NCBI GenBank assembly: GCA_032622095.1
Contig: CP136065.1
Span: 113,811,195 to 113,875,194 of the forward strand
DNA length: 64,000 bases
Source: Siphonodentalium dalli
Taxonomy: Eukaryota > Mollusca > Scaphopoda > Gadilida > Siphonodentaliidae
Direction of reading: 5' to 3'
In this document: positions 21,190-32,200 of the stretch, piece after piece
How the letters are laid out: every line of letters begins with the position of its first letter
Position numbering within the stretch: the stretch's first letter is position 1
Notes under the pieces: generated by a model
Databases searched by the model: none
What the model saw: only the letters and a program-made list of their open reading frames with translations
What the model was told of the DNA's origin: nothing
Program-made: the position numbers and the translations under genes

Positions 21190-21860
21190 ACCTAATAATT
21201 TAGTGAAGAAATTACCTGCTACGGTTGACGTCGTCAATTACCCTGTTGACGTAATCGGTTTGTATTGTTCAAGAACAATGCACAATTGTTTATTGAACGT
21301 TTTGAAATCTTCTCTAGTTTGCTGTATTTCGCACAAATAAGCCATTGAGTGTGCAATAAAGAGCGTTATCTGTTAGTATTCACCTGATACGACAACGATA
21401 AAGAGCGTTCATCTTACCGGACGTTTTAATATATAAAATAGACCTGTAAACAAACATGGATCTCCAGACTTATATATCTTATACGCGCTAATAAATATTT
21501 AGAGGTGAATGATAAGTGAGCTGAAATATTTACTGAAAAAGTTATTTCTGAATGAACTGTGACGATTTTTTTCATTGTACAATACATAGCTCATAATAAA
21601 TGAAGATGTTCTACATCGATCATTGATCTTATAAACTTTTATTCGTTTGAGCGGTCGCCTCCCTCTTTCGTTATCTTATTACTCGACGGTCCCAAAACAA
21701 TAAGTCTACAAACAAGATAAATGGCATTACAGGACCGCCAAAAACGAATCAGTTCTCGCACACCATCAGGCATATACAAATAAGCCATGCATAACTCCAT
21801 TGGCACGGTTAGCAGCAAGATACACATTTGCTATATATTGAAGGGGCTGACAGGAAGACG
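21190..21860. other. Gene-free stretch
   Basis: Nothing coding is supported. The word ATAAAGAGCGTT occurs twice, at about 21357 and 21400, flanking a TTCACCTGATAC string. A similar pair occurs inside the TTAA-flanked insert at 28162-28655, hinting at a shared old repeat. Confidence 0.5.
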
Positions 21861-21866
21861 GCCGTA

Positions 21867-22346
21867 AAGGCCCACTTAATTTAATTTATTCGAACCCCCA
21901 TATTACATTATATAAAATATAGGCATTATTATATACCATTTGAAAGAGGAAGCTCCAAAACATTGTATTATCAACTTATCCGTGTTATAAACTGTGTAAA
22001 TGTTGTTTTTGTTGAGTTGCCAACGCATTTTGTCATCAAGATTGCAGTAAAAAACAGTATTATTTTCAATACAGGGGGAATAACCATATATATTAAAGAT
22101 AGAGGACTCCCCCTTCCATTGAAAAAGTTTGAATTCTGTTGCATTCTGGGATCCAAAGGGGGGGAAGTCATTCTATTATTTCAGCAGTTTTCTATTTCTC
22201 TGTGGGCATCTTCTGAGACACAGATGTTTCAAATAGTGATGAATTATAGTATTTTAATAATATGTTGTGGCATAGAGTGTTATTAAAACCGTATATCAAG
22301 TCACTATAAAAATAATAATCGGCGACTCGAAAATTAAGTGGGCCTT
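21867..22346. mobile_element. MITE with AAGGCCCACTTAATT inverted ends and TA duplication
   Basis: The 480-bp element starts AAGGCCCACTTAATT and ends with its reverse complement AATTAAGTGGGCCTT. It is flanked on both sides by TA (21865-21866 and 22347-22348), as expected for Tc1/mariner-type insertion. It encodes no transposase. A broken relative lies at 12336-12475. The match is exact at the tips, so the boundaries are firm; the superfamily is inferred from TA alone. Confidence 0.8.
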
Positions 22347-22349
22347 TAA

Positions 22350-23935
22350 ACCAAGGTCATGTCATCAGGATGCGACATAAATTATATATATGTTATTGTA
22401 TTTCTACTTTCTGATAAGATGAGTTGTGACTAAAATTTATCAAACGAGTTTCATAAAATCTTGTATTATATGCTAAGCTATCAAATTGCAGTATTTTTGC
22501 ATTAGATAAAAACCGTTATCCGTCTAGTGAGATATCGATATCTGACTCGTATCTATCCGCGCTAAAATTAAAAGTGATTCGGTTCTTGATGTAACACTGT
22601 GCTAGAAGTCCCTGAAAAGGGTTGACTGTGTCCATGGCGATTGGGAGCGTAAAATTATACATCGGTTCCGGAGATAAAATTAGGTCGAAATAAAATAAGT
22701 TCAATACTTTTACAAGGACCTCTTATGCCCCAACTATGCTAAACTCCACGGAGTAGTGACGAGATATTCGATAGGTACTGGTGTTGCTGAATCAACAACT
22801 ATCGATGGTGGGAAATTGAACTGATATAAAGCATATCCAGAATTTGAGGGCGTGCATGCAGATACGGCTGTTGCCAGCATCAGCGAGCAGCATGCTGGTG
22901 CTGTTGTTAACAGCACTGGGTAAACATTCGACTTTCGAGAATCATACGAGGGCCACAATTGTTTGGGTTCTTTTGAGCTTCTCAACCCTAAACACACCCG
23001 GTATCACTAACCAATTTACTATGTCTATACAGTAGCCCTTCATCAGGCACGATATATTGATCATTTATATGAATATATTGTGGGACCCTTGAATGAGGAT
23101 TTACGCAAATTCCCGCGTGTTTATATGTGCATCATCGATCGCCGAAGGGACTGGATGTCAGTCCTATGGATAGTCTGATAAATACATAAGTATGCATGAG
23201 TAATTGACATTGTCCTTGGAGATATGCCTCGACACGAAATGGTCTTAGGGCGCCATCCACAGAGGATCATCGAACTCATTTCCACACCACAAATACCGCA
23301 GTCGATGTATATGTACTACAGCCTATATGTATAATCATAATATATGCAATGTTTCTTCTCTAAAATTTAGAGCTTTTTCTTACGTTCAAAGTGCTGTTTT
23401 AGACAACTTGGTACATTTATCGTAATTAACGGTTCACGACAAAATTGATATGTCGATTTAAATTTTGTTATTTGATGACTAAGTTAGTTTGTCGCTTCGT
23501 TGTTGTCGCATGATATTCTGTCTTGTTGGATACACCATCGGATCGAAATTGGTGGGCAATTATGACTATGTACAGGTGGCACACGCCATGAAAACCAAGA
23601 CCTGGCATCGTCAATGCGAAATTATATACAATAAGATTAATATCTATTAATATAAAAAATACCCGCTATATATAGTAATTGACATGTCATAGTAGTGATC
23701 AATTATTTGTTTCAGCCTGCGACAGTCTGCACAATAGTTTAATTTACAACGCCTCGCTTAATTATCGATTAAATGTGAAAATTGGTTAACAAGATAAGAC
23801 GCTATTTTGGTCGATTAATCTAGTATCAAGCTTGGCTATTGGTATCATTATTTGAACACATTCAAAATTGGGTACACAGTACACTACGCTAGAGGATCAA
23901 CACTGTTTAGTATATATGCAGCTATATACCACCGA
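22350..23935. other. Gene-free stretch
   Basis: AT-rich sequence with only short frames. The best, about 87 codons on the minus strand at 22734-22997, resembles nothing I know. No repeats or RNA genes are supported. Confidence 0.5.
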
Positions 23936-23937
23936 GA

Positions 23938-24140
23938 ACCCGATGTATGTTTCATGATATATGCAGCCGACTCCGCCGGATCTATATTATAGAAGCCCAA
24001 TGTATTCCTAACATGTTTTCATTATATATGTAGCCGACTCCGTAGGATCTACATTATAGAAGCCCAATGTATTCCTAACATGTTTTCATTATATATGTAG
24101 CCGACTCCGTAGGATCTACATTATAGAAGCCCGATCTATT
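23938..24140. repeat. 67-bp tandem repeat, ~3 copies
   Basis: GCCGACTCCG recurs at 23966, 24033 and 24100, a 67-bp period. Units contain TAGGATCTACATTATAGAAG and ATGTATTCCTAACATG. Copies two and three are almost identical; the first is more diverged (ATGCAGCC, GCCGGATCTATATTAT). Confidence 0.9.
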
Positions 24141-24928
24141 CCTGTACATGTTTTCGGAATCTACGCGTTTTATCTGTTTTGTTTACACTGACTATAGTAC
24201 CGTGTCACACAATCTATGTACATCTTTCGTCCAGCCGGAATTTCGGTTTTTCTGAAATAAAAGAATGTAAAATTGCCGAAGACTCAATAGTTTCATCAAC
24301 GCCGACTTACAGTATTACACATTACCCATTGGTGCAACTTTAATTTATTGGGATTAATATACTTGCTTCGCCCATAGTTTCTAGTTGCAGAACAAACTTC
24401 AAGCCGATTAATTCTAGTCGAAATGAATGGGCATTTTGAACATATCTTTCCCCTTTCTTCAACATGAAACAAAAAGGAAGCCTTTGTCTCAATTATGTCC
24501 GACAAATTTGAAAACAGCTGATAATTTTCCATGACATCATTTTCAAAGTACTTGAAAAGTTCATATTTGGTATTTCGTGCATATATACCTACAGCGTTTC
24601 TCCCTTCTTGTACATTATTTTGGAATACTCATTACTTTTCAGTGCAGAAGAAACATCGGGTCCCATTGTTCCCAAATTGTATGGTTTACTGTCATGAAAA
24701 GATTTTTTTCTGCGGGATATAAAGTCAGTATAATAGTATTTATCGGCTTCACCAAAGCTGAGTAATTAAGGGGCAGGCTCCCAACAGGCACTGATGATCG
24801 AGACTTTGGGGGAAGAGCTGGCGGACATTGGTTTGAAGTCGCAGTGTTCACATGATTTGTTGCGCCACAATTATTGTTGATAAGCTGGCGGTGGCAACGG
24901 GCTGTGGTCAAGATAGACTACGTAATGG

Positions 24929-25013
24929 TTAGAGCACAAGAATAGTTCTTTACCAGAATAAATCGAGTCGGAGACGAGATTTATTCTGGTAAAGAACTAT
25001 TCGCGTGCTCTGA
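24929..25013. repeat. 85-bp hairpin with ~36-bp arms
   Basis: GGTTAGAGCACAAGAATAGT and CTTTACCAGAATAAAT are mirrored by ATTTATTCTGGTAAAG and AACTATTCGCGTGCTCTGAC, around an 11-bp loop near GAGTCGGAGAC. The arms are nearly perfect, so the hairpin is recent or maintained. A small MITE is the simplest explanation; a hairpin transcript is possible. Confidence 0.78.
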
Positions 25014-25067
25014 CCGACTTAGAGCACAATTGACCACACATAATGCGATTATCTCGAAATACGAAAT

Positions 25068-25638
25068 TTATCGTGCGTTGAACACGACGTACACTCCGTG
25101 CGCTGGCCGAGATGAACGCAATGACCCGTTAGCCACACCAATCATCGTGATTACCCATGCAGTGATCGCCGTTGAATGTGAATAAATATGTCCGAAACGA
25201 CACGGATTAACGTGTGACCCGTTTTCACAAACCAAGTCACTCGCAGATGTGTTTGGAAAGTCAAATGTGGAAGTCGCATGATTGTGTCTTACTATATTAT
25301 TATATACATTGTATAAATGGATCATGAATTCCGAAGAAGTCTGTCTGCCAGAATGATGACATGGAATTTGACCTGTAACCAACAACCAACTACTTTTGCC
25401 AAAGGTAATGCTGCACATCATTATTATGTGACAAACGTGTCGCCTTTTCAAGAAACTGTTTCGAAATTACTACCATAATAGTCCATTGGTTCCTCCAGAT
25501 TCTCCAGATACAAGTTCTGTTGTTAGTTATATCGGATATGTGGAGCGCTATATTGTGAAGTGGTGATTCTGTTGGATCATTGTATCTATCACTATATTTA
25601 GTGGTTCTAAATGTAAATGTTAATTCGTTTAGTTTCAT
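25068..25638 (-). other. Possible decayed coding stretch, unrecognised
   Basis: Two minus-strand frames follow each other with a small overlap: codons from 25638 to 25390 and from 25451 to 25068. Together they could give about 185 residues with one frameshift. The text contains HISDITNNRTCIWRIWRN and later NGSHVNPCRFGHIY and AITAWVITMIGV. I recognise no domain. It could be a decayed transposon gene or chance. I see no splice sites or neighbours that help. Confidence 0.2.
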
Positions 25639-25759
25639 CGTTGGATTAGTGGTCCTGAGAATATTTTCGGAACTGGATTAGTTTTGTGGAATAATTATAA
25701 TAAATGTAATTATGCTACTAGTTAATAAATAATTCAACCAATGCATGTGTTACTATTGC

Positions 25760-25780
25760 CACCCCCCCCCCCCCCCCCCG
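25760..25780. repeat. Poly-C tract beside the duplicated segment
   Basis: A run of about 18 C begins near 25762 and ends just 20 bp before copy 2 of the 3.4-kb segment. Similar G or C runs occur near 11803, 33213, 36948 and 45687. Such homopolymers often mark weak points for replication or assembly. Confidence 0.9.
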
Positions 25781-28161
25781 TTCGTCCTGTTGATGTATTA
25801 TTTCGGCCAATTTGGCCGGTTACTTCATGTGACTTTTTCATCTGACGTGTGTGTCGGATAATTGATCTGGAGGATTTATGTAAATGTTAGCCCAAACTAC
25901 ATTTCCAAGTAACGATGGTTTTGTTGTTTATTTTGAGGAATAATACCGCGTCAGATGAATTCAGCCCAAATATGTTAACAGTTGTCGTGTCAAACATTCG
26001 GCAGTAGGTTAGCGTTATTTAGTATTTGTGGATGTCCTTTAACATGGGGAAAATAGACTACTGCGCTTGAACGAGCATGTGAATTTGTCGTTTTTAATGT
26101 ACAGCAACTTGATAATCAATAACAGAGGCATTCTCTGTCAAATAAGGTCGCTCTATTTACGGTATTAATTGCGGAACTTTCTAAAGTAATCTACGCGTAA
26201 ACGGATACATACGGTAAATTATAGAATGTGCCGGAATCGGCCTAATCGCCCCATGGCCAACTCGCCCAGTCGACGTGTGTCAATTCGGTACCTACTATAA
26301 CATGTACCCGAGTCCGATTCGGAATAAAAGATGTATACGGGTGTTATATAGCGTTTGGTCCGTTGTTTCTCAATGAATATTATTGAAATTTGGTGTATAT
26401 GTCCGGGCTGGGACATGGAATACAACAACGTTTGAATTGTTTTTAAATTTACAAATTTGTTGATTTTATTCAATTTTTTTTCGTTCTGAAAACACACTAT
26501 AAAGTGTATATAATATAATAACGAACACGAGACATACATAATTTATAAACTGTTAACAAAAGATATCAAATTCAATACATGACAAAGATGACTCAGTGGA
26601 GTTTATAAAGTGAACATAAAAACATTGAGGTAAGAATCTTTTTAAGGAATGCAACTTTATTTAATGATAATAAACACATAAATTAAAATAACAAACATGA
26701 GACATACATGATTTATAAACTGTTAACAAAAGATATCAAACTCAATACATGACAAAGATGACTCAGTGAAGTTTATAAAGTGAACATAAAAATATTAAGG
26801 TAAGAATCTTTTTAAGCATTACTAAACCGTTTAGCACAGACCACAGTCCACTTCACTCATCCGATCATCACCAAACTTCATATTTATCTTGATATTGATC
26901 TATCAGATGAGAGCTATCAAATATTTTTTTAATTTCATAGGAAAAAATGGTCGCCAGCGGCCATATTGCATTTACGTTATATTTTATCGCGTCATTTCGA
27001 TATCTAGTATTACTTAGAAATTTCACCTTTCCAGATTCATAATTGCTCCATTGACTGTAACAGATGAAAATATTCCCCTCTTCGGATAGAGTGTCACTGA
27101 AACTTTATTTTGTCAGACTGTCTGTATAATCACTGATTATATATGGCAATAATCTGTAATAAGATGTAGCACTATTTTATTTTATATTTACACTCAGTGC
27201 TGTTTTTATACATCAATTCTAATCCCCCTAGATCATCATGTGATCGATCATACATCGCGCGAGGACCTGGTTGAATTAAGGGGGGTTTTATGGATCACTT
27301 CTGTCCTCAAGCTAGATTATACTTATGACATTTAATGGCATGTTTCTAACGTGGAGGGTTAGATATGCTTGAGAAACCACCACTCTTTAATTCACACCAA
27401 GTTCTCAGCTGTCATGTTCGGATATTAGTACCCATAGCCATGATATATGGTTTATTTTGTGTATACTAGTAATATAGTTATTTTCAGTACCTTTATATAC
27501 CAGTACTGTGTATAACAATGCATATAAATTAATCCATGTATACATGTATATTGATTCAACGGATTCAGTGGTTTTGTCCATCAGTCTATAAAATTTGCGG
27601 GGAAAACATGGCCACAAGCAGTACACCCTGCTAAATTTCGAATTTGAATCAATTGGCGCACCCTGCAGCCAGCTTTTATTGGAGAACTTTTTCTTATGTG
27701 GATATTTTGGGTCACCGCTAGATGTGAGCCATATTTTGTTCTCAAACTGTCCTTGTGAAGACATCACTGCCAGCGGTGATCTTCAATTTTACTATTTTTA
27801 TGGCTAAATAATTTGGTTGATCCTACAGACGACACCCTTGTCCGATCGTCATCAGATTCCACAATTATCTTCTGGATAACCAGGGTGAGAGTAATCTAAT
27901 TTTCCCGAATTTCGTTAAAAAACATTACCACAGGCAGCAATTTGGTATCTTACTCTTTGATCCTCTTTTGCATGACTGAATTGTTTAGCAACTGTACAGA
28001 CATATCCCTCATCTGGTTTTTATATACATGTATATCTCTTCATGCGGATAGCCAGTATTACGTAGGTACTTCAACTTTCTGCATTCCTGTCATCATTTGA
28101 AATATAAAAATTTACCTGATACATGCACCCTTCAAAATTTGTTTCGTCGTATCTATTTTAA

Positions 28162-28655
28162 AGGTACGGTTGGCCTTGGCGGTGGGTATCCTGTGAAAAT
28201 AATTCCACCCGTCAAAAACCGCCACAAACAGAAAGAACAACAAAATGTAGACAGACTTTGTCCGTATACAAATAAGAAATATCGCATAAACAGTATGTTA
28301 TGGTCATATTTTTGACCATTGTTATGTAAACAAAAGCCTAAAAAGTTACTTTTCTGGTGTTTGTTTATATTATGATGGTAAACATAAAGAGCGTTCTTTG
28401 TGGGTGAATTCCTGATATGGAACGAATAAAGAGCGTTTATGCCATTTGTGTATGATTAGCCAGCAGCATTGTGTTGTCTTCTGTAACACAATCAGGCTAT
28501 TGCTTAGGTAAAATATAGAAAATCTTTATGATAACATGCTGTTTACGCGATGGTCATGGTATATATGAACGAAACTGTATGCATTTTAATGTTTTTCTGT
28601 TTACGGTGATTGGAACAAATATGAATATTTTCGACAACTAAGGCCTCACGTGCCT
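28162..28655. mobile_element. TTAA-flanked 494-bp insert (piggyBac-like MITE)
   Basis: Copy 1 of the duplicated segment has a single TTAA at 9796-9799 where copy 2 has this insert between TTAA at 28158-28161 and TTAA at 28656-28659. The ends are AGGTACGG...CACGTGCCT, a weak inverted pair. TTAA duplication is the hallmark of piggyBac-type transposition. No transposase is encoded. The empty site in copy 1 fixes the boundaries to the base. It contains two ATAAAGAGCGTT words at about 28386 and 28424. Confidence 0.85.
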
Positions 28656-28763
28656 TTAATGACCCGTATGGTAATATTGATACAGATATATTTGTCAAAC
28701 ATTTCTTTGTACAATATACAGGTATTTAGTTTGTAACTAAATCTAGAAATATATAATAGTAGC

Positions 28764-29260
28764 TCGTGGACCCCACTTCGTCCGGGATGTTCCCCTCTGA
28801 TTTTCGGAGAAATGCGCGATTTAACCTTGAATTGACTATTTTAAAGGTGGAGGTCATGTCGGGGTCACGATTTGACCCGTCCAAAACACTCCCCGGACAA
28901 AAGTCACGACAAAAGTACCCGTCGAAATCCGCCCGGCTTTATACCCGATTTGACCTTGAATTGACAATTTTGAATGTCAAGATCAGGTCAGGGTCATGAT
29001 TTGACCCACCCGAAACACTCCTGGGACAAAAGTAACAGTAGGTATCAAATTTCGTTGAAATACTTCCGTTTTACCAGATTTGACCTTGAATTGATCTTTT
29101 TGAATGTCAAAGTCAGGTCGGGATCAAGATTTGACCCGTCCAAAATACTCCCTGGAAATAATTTCCCCTAGGTATCAAATTTCGTCAAATCTGTCCGGCA
29201 GTTTTCCCGGCCATAGCTAACAGACAAACAGACAGACAAATGTCCAAAATATATATTAAA
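28764..29260 (-). mobile_element. Helitron-like unit, copy 2 of 9904-10400
   Basis: Almost identical to 9904-10400, with the same three GACCTTGAATTGA units and the same hairpin-bearing 3' end on the minus strand. It was carried along by the segment duplication and is not an independent insertion. Confidence 0.5.
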
Positions 29261-29643
29261 CTAGCTGATGTACTCGACTTCGTTCGGGCTAGTTAGGGAT
29301 TTTTTTTGTGATCGCCTCCATCTGGACAGTACCCAGTATATACAGCGTCTGGCCAAACTATTGTTCAATTGGTCCAGAAACATGCCTATATCAGCACGTT
29401 CGAGAACATGGTCCCACGTGAAATTGGACCCGTCCATATTGCTCCCGGGATCGAAGTAGTCCTACACACAAATTTTTAGTCGGATCGGTCAAGGTCCAGA
29501 AACATGCCTATGAGCGAGGTCAAGTTGACACGTTAAATACCAAATTCGAGCAGTGTTAGAGTCTATAACACATACACACATGCATTCACGCATACACACA
29601 TACATACATACATACAGACAGGTGTTTCAAAATGTATAATCGA
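29261..29643 (-). mobile_element. Helitron-like element, copy 2 of 10401-10775
   Basis: Same A|TC...CTAG|T borders on the minus strand as 10401-10775. It is longer by eight bases because of extra CATA units. Copied with the segment. Confidence 0.65.
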
Positions 29644-29726
29644 TAGCTACAACAATTCTATGGTAGATAGTTCACGGCCGACCTGATGCATGCATCTTAG
29701 TTTTCTTGTATATATAGATATTGTAA

Positions 29727-30142
29727 TTTTGGTAAATCACACCCAATTCCCAAGTCTGGCAAACTAATATTTCAGTGATATCCCATTGTTCGACACGCGC
29801 CACTCTTAACAAACAAATCGCGCGGTCGTTTCAATGTAGCTTCAGTTATTATACAAGAGGACATGCATCCCCCACCCGCACTCCCCTTATACGCCGTCCC
29901 TATATATATGTGCCTGCTTAGTATATTAGAGGTGCATAGATAGTAACGGCGTATAATGGCAGTGTGTTTGGGGGAAGCAGAGCGCTGTTCGTGCCCCTGT
30001 ACATGGCCTCTGGTAATTGAAGCTACTTCGAAGCGCCCGTGCGATTTGTCTGTTGTGAGTTGCGTGTGCCTGACAATGGGGTAATCATTGAACTATTCCT
30101 TCGCCAGCCTTGGGAATCGGTGTGCTTTACCAAAAATCAGGG
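29727..30142. mobile_element. ~415-bp palindromic element
   Basis: The left half carries TTTTGGTAAATCACACCC, CAAACAAATCGCGCGG, AATGTAGCTTCAG and CTTATACGCCGT. The right half carries the reverse complements ACGGCGTATAA, TTGAAGCTACTTCG, GCGATTTGTCTGTTG and GTGTGCTTTACCAAAA in mirror order. The arms run about 170-190 bp each with a short centre near 29935. It is non-coding and would fold into one hairpin, as fold-back MITEs do. Target duplication is unclear. Confidence 0.75.
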
Positions 30143-30779
30143 AAAGATTGCAACAATGGGATTGTGCTCTAATCATTATTAGTTGATTATTTGTCATTTT
30201 TGACAACTGTTCTGTCTTCTGTTCCTCGCTGATGCTCGTCAACATCCATCATTCTGCCCACTGAATGTGTCTGTTAGGCCCGTTCCAAACGACGGATTTT
30301 TGTCGACTCGAATCTAATACCAGACCCACAATTGTATTAAATGCGTCAAAAATGCGACGTTTGAAACAATTAGATCCGTGTCAGACGCATCACAGACGAA
30401 TCTCCGTCCAATTCAGACGAATCTTCGTCGGTGATGCGTCTGAAATCCGTCTTGGTTTCAAACGACGGATTTTTGACGACTCGAATCTAATACATGTGAC
30501 GAGAAGAGCCGAAAGTTGCAGAAGAACGAATGCAAATGATATGATAATGATATGATAATGGTATAATAATGAGGGGGCTCCCCTTATCTGAGGAAATACC
30601 CACATGACGTCATTTGTCGCACGCTCTCTTTGTCATAAAGGAAGATATATCTATAAGCATTGCTTAGGTAACATTGTGCAAATTGTAATTATTTTGGTAG
30701 TTTGATTCCTCAACGAACATGGCATGTCACTGACTCACATCTTATAATGGATATAGTATCAATGTTTTAGAATAATCCA

Positions 30780-31225
30780 TATATACCGTTATAATGGGTA
30801 GGGGTTGTAGCAACTGATTTATAATAATTCATATAGACCGATATTCCTTATTGTAAGGAATAGGGGTGATAGTATCTGATGTATAATAATTAATATTTAG
30901 CGGTATTACTTATTATAAGGGGCAGAGGTGGTACTACTGATTTATAATAATTCATATATACCGATATTACTTATTATGAGGGGTAAAGGGGTAGTAACCT
31001 CTTATTTATAATAATTCATATATTCAGGTATTACTTGGTATAAGGGGCAGAGTGGTAGCCTATGATTTATAATAATTTATAAATACCGGTATTCCTTATT
31101 ATAAGGGGTAGGGGTGGTAGCCTCAGATTTATAATAATTCATATAAACCGGTATTACTTATTATGAGGGGTAGGGATGGTAGCCTATGATTTATAATAAT
31201 TCATAAATACTGGTATTCCTTATTA
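30780..31225. repeat. 62-bp tandem repeat array, left part
   Basis: Units of about 62 bp carry TTTATAATAATTCATATA, then CCGGTATTACTTATTATAAG, then GGGGTAGGGGTGGTAGCC. Unit starts at about 30821, 30883 and 30944 show the period. The array stops at the Helitron at 31226 in mid-unit and resumes after it. Confidence 0.88.
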
Positions 31226-31959
31226 TCTATTATATATTTTGAAAGATCTGTGTGTTTGTTTGTGTGTGTGTGTGTTTGAAATCGATGGACTCAAAAACGA
31301 CTAAGCCAATTTCGATGAAATTTGGTATTTGGATGTGTTTTCGGCCGGAGACGAACATAGGCATATTTATTTGTCCGTGCGAGGTCAACTTTTCACGTGC
31401 GGAGGTCAAATCTGTTTTTACGCCGTTTTTGCGCTAATATATTTCAGTTCGGTGCTCACAAATCGATTCGATATAGCGCGAATAATAAATTGCCAGTCAT
31501 ATAATTTGCACGGTTAGAATCTGTGGCGTGTCCTCTTTCCAACGATATATAATATGTATGTATCCGTTTTAGTTATCTGCCTCAATTATTAGGTACAAGT
31601 GGTCCGATGCTTTTATCGGGATAAAATCAATGCGTAATTTCTATGACGTCGTCAGAGGTCATAAAGTTAGATTACGTTAACTCTCACCCTGCCGATGCAT
31701 TTGACTGTGTCGCGTTAACTCATCACCGGCCGAGGTATCCGCAAATGACATTGGGCTATATATCTCGGAAACGGGTGTAGCTATCGACTTGAAATTTGGT
31801 ATGTGAATGTATCTTTCCCCGGATACGAATTTTATCGGGTCGCCGAGCACGTGCGACACCAGCTTCGCGCATGCGCAGACCAGATCTAGGAAACGGGTGG
31901 AGCAATCGACTTGAAATTTGGTTTTTGAATAGCCCGGACGAAGTCGGGTCACCTTCTAG
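31226..31959 (+). mobile_element. Non-autonomous Helitron, 734 bp
   Basis: The 5' end is TCTATTATATATTTTGAAAG after an A. The 3' end is the hairpin GCCCGGACGAAGTCGGG, then TCACCTTCTAG, before a T. These are the A|TC...CTAG|T borders with subterminal hairpin that define Helitrons. It lies inside a 62-bp repeat unit, between CCTTATTA and TAAAGG; intact neighbour units read CCTTATTATAAGG, so the empty site is visible and no target bases were duplicated. GTTTG/GTGTG microsatellite follows the 5' end. It has no Rep/helicase gene. Confidence 0.88.
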
Positions 31960-32200
31960 TAAAGGATATATAGGTGGTAGCCTATGATTTATAATATATA
32001 ATTAATATATTCCGGTATTCCTCATTATAAGGGGTAGGGGTGGTACCACTGATCTTATTTATAATAATTCATATATACCGGCATTATTATGAGGGTATAG
32101 GGGTGGTAACCTCTTATTTATAATAATTCATATATTCCGGTATTCCTTATTATAAGGGTAGGGGTGGTAGTCTCTGATTTATACTAATTCTTGTATACCT
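31960..32200. repeat. 62-bp tandem repeat array, right part
   Basis: Continuation of the array with three to four more diverged units. The first is the second half of the unit split by the Helitron. A TATTA microsatellite (about 32270-32300) and AT-rich text fill the space to the right TIR. Confidence 0.82.

Larger units (their letters stand above)
25800..29710. repeat. 3.4-kb duplicated segment, copy 2 (with insert)
   Basis: Colinear and nearly identical to 7437-10842, starting ATTTCGGCCAATTTGGCC and ending TTAGTTTTCTTGTA. Differences are scattered substitutions, one- or two-base indels, a longer CATA microsatellite near 29600 and a 494-bp insert flanked by TTAA. Its left edge touches a poly-C tract and its right edge a palindromic element at 29727. 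The short frames shared with copy 1 have no recognisable product. Confidence 0.9.

Noticed and set aside
23938-24140. CRISPR-like regular repeats
   Set aside because: The 67-bp units are contiguous with no unique spacers, and the DNA is animal-like.
30265-30555. 96-codon frame at the left TIR of the 2.3-kb element
   Set aside because: The text comes from subterminal inverted and direct repeats; it is structural DNA.
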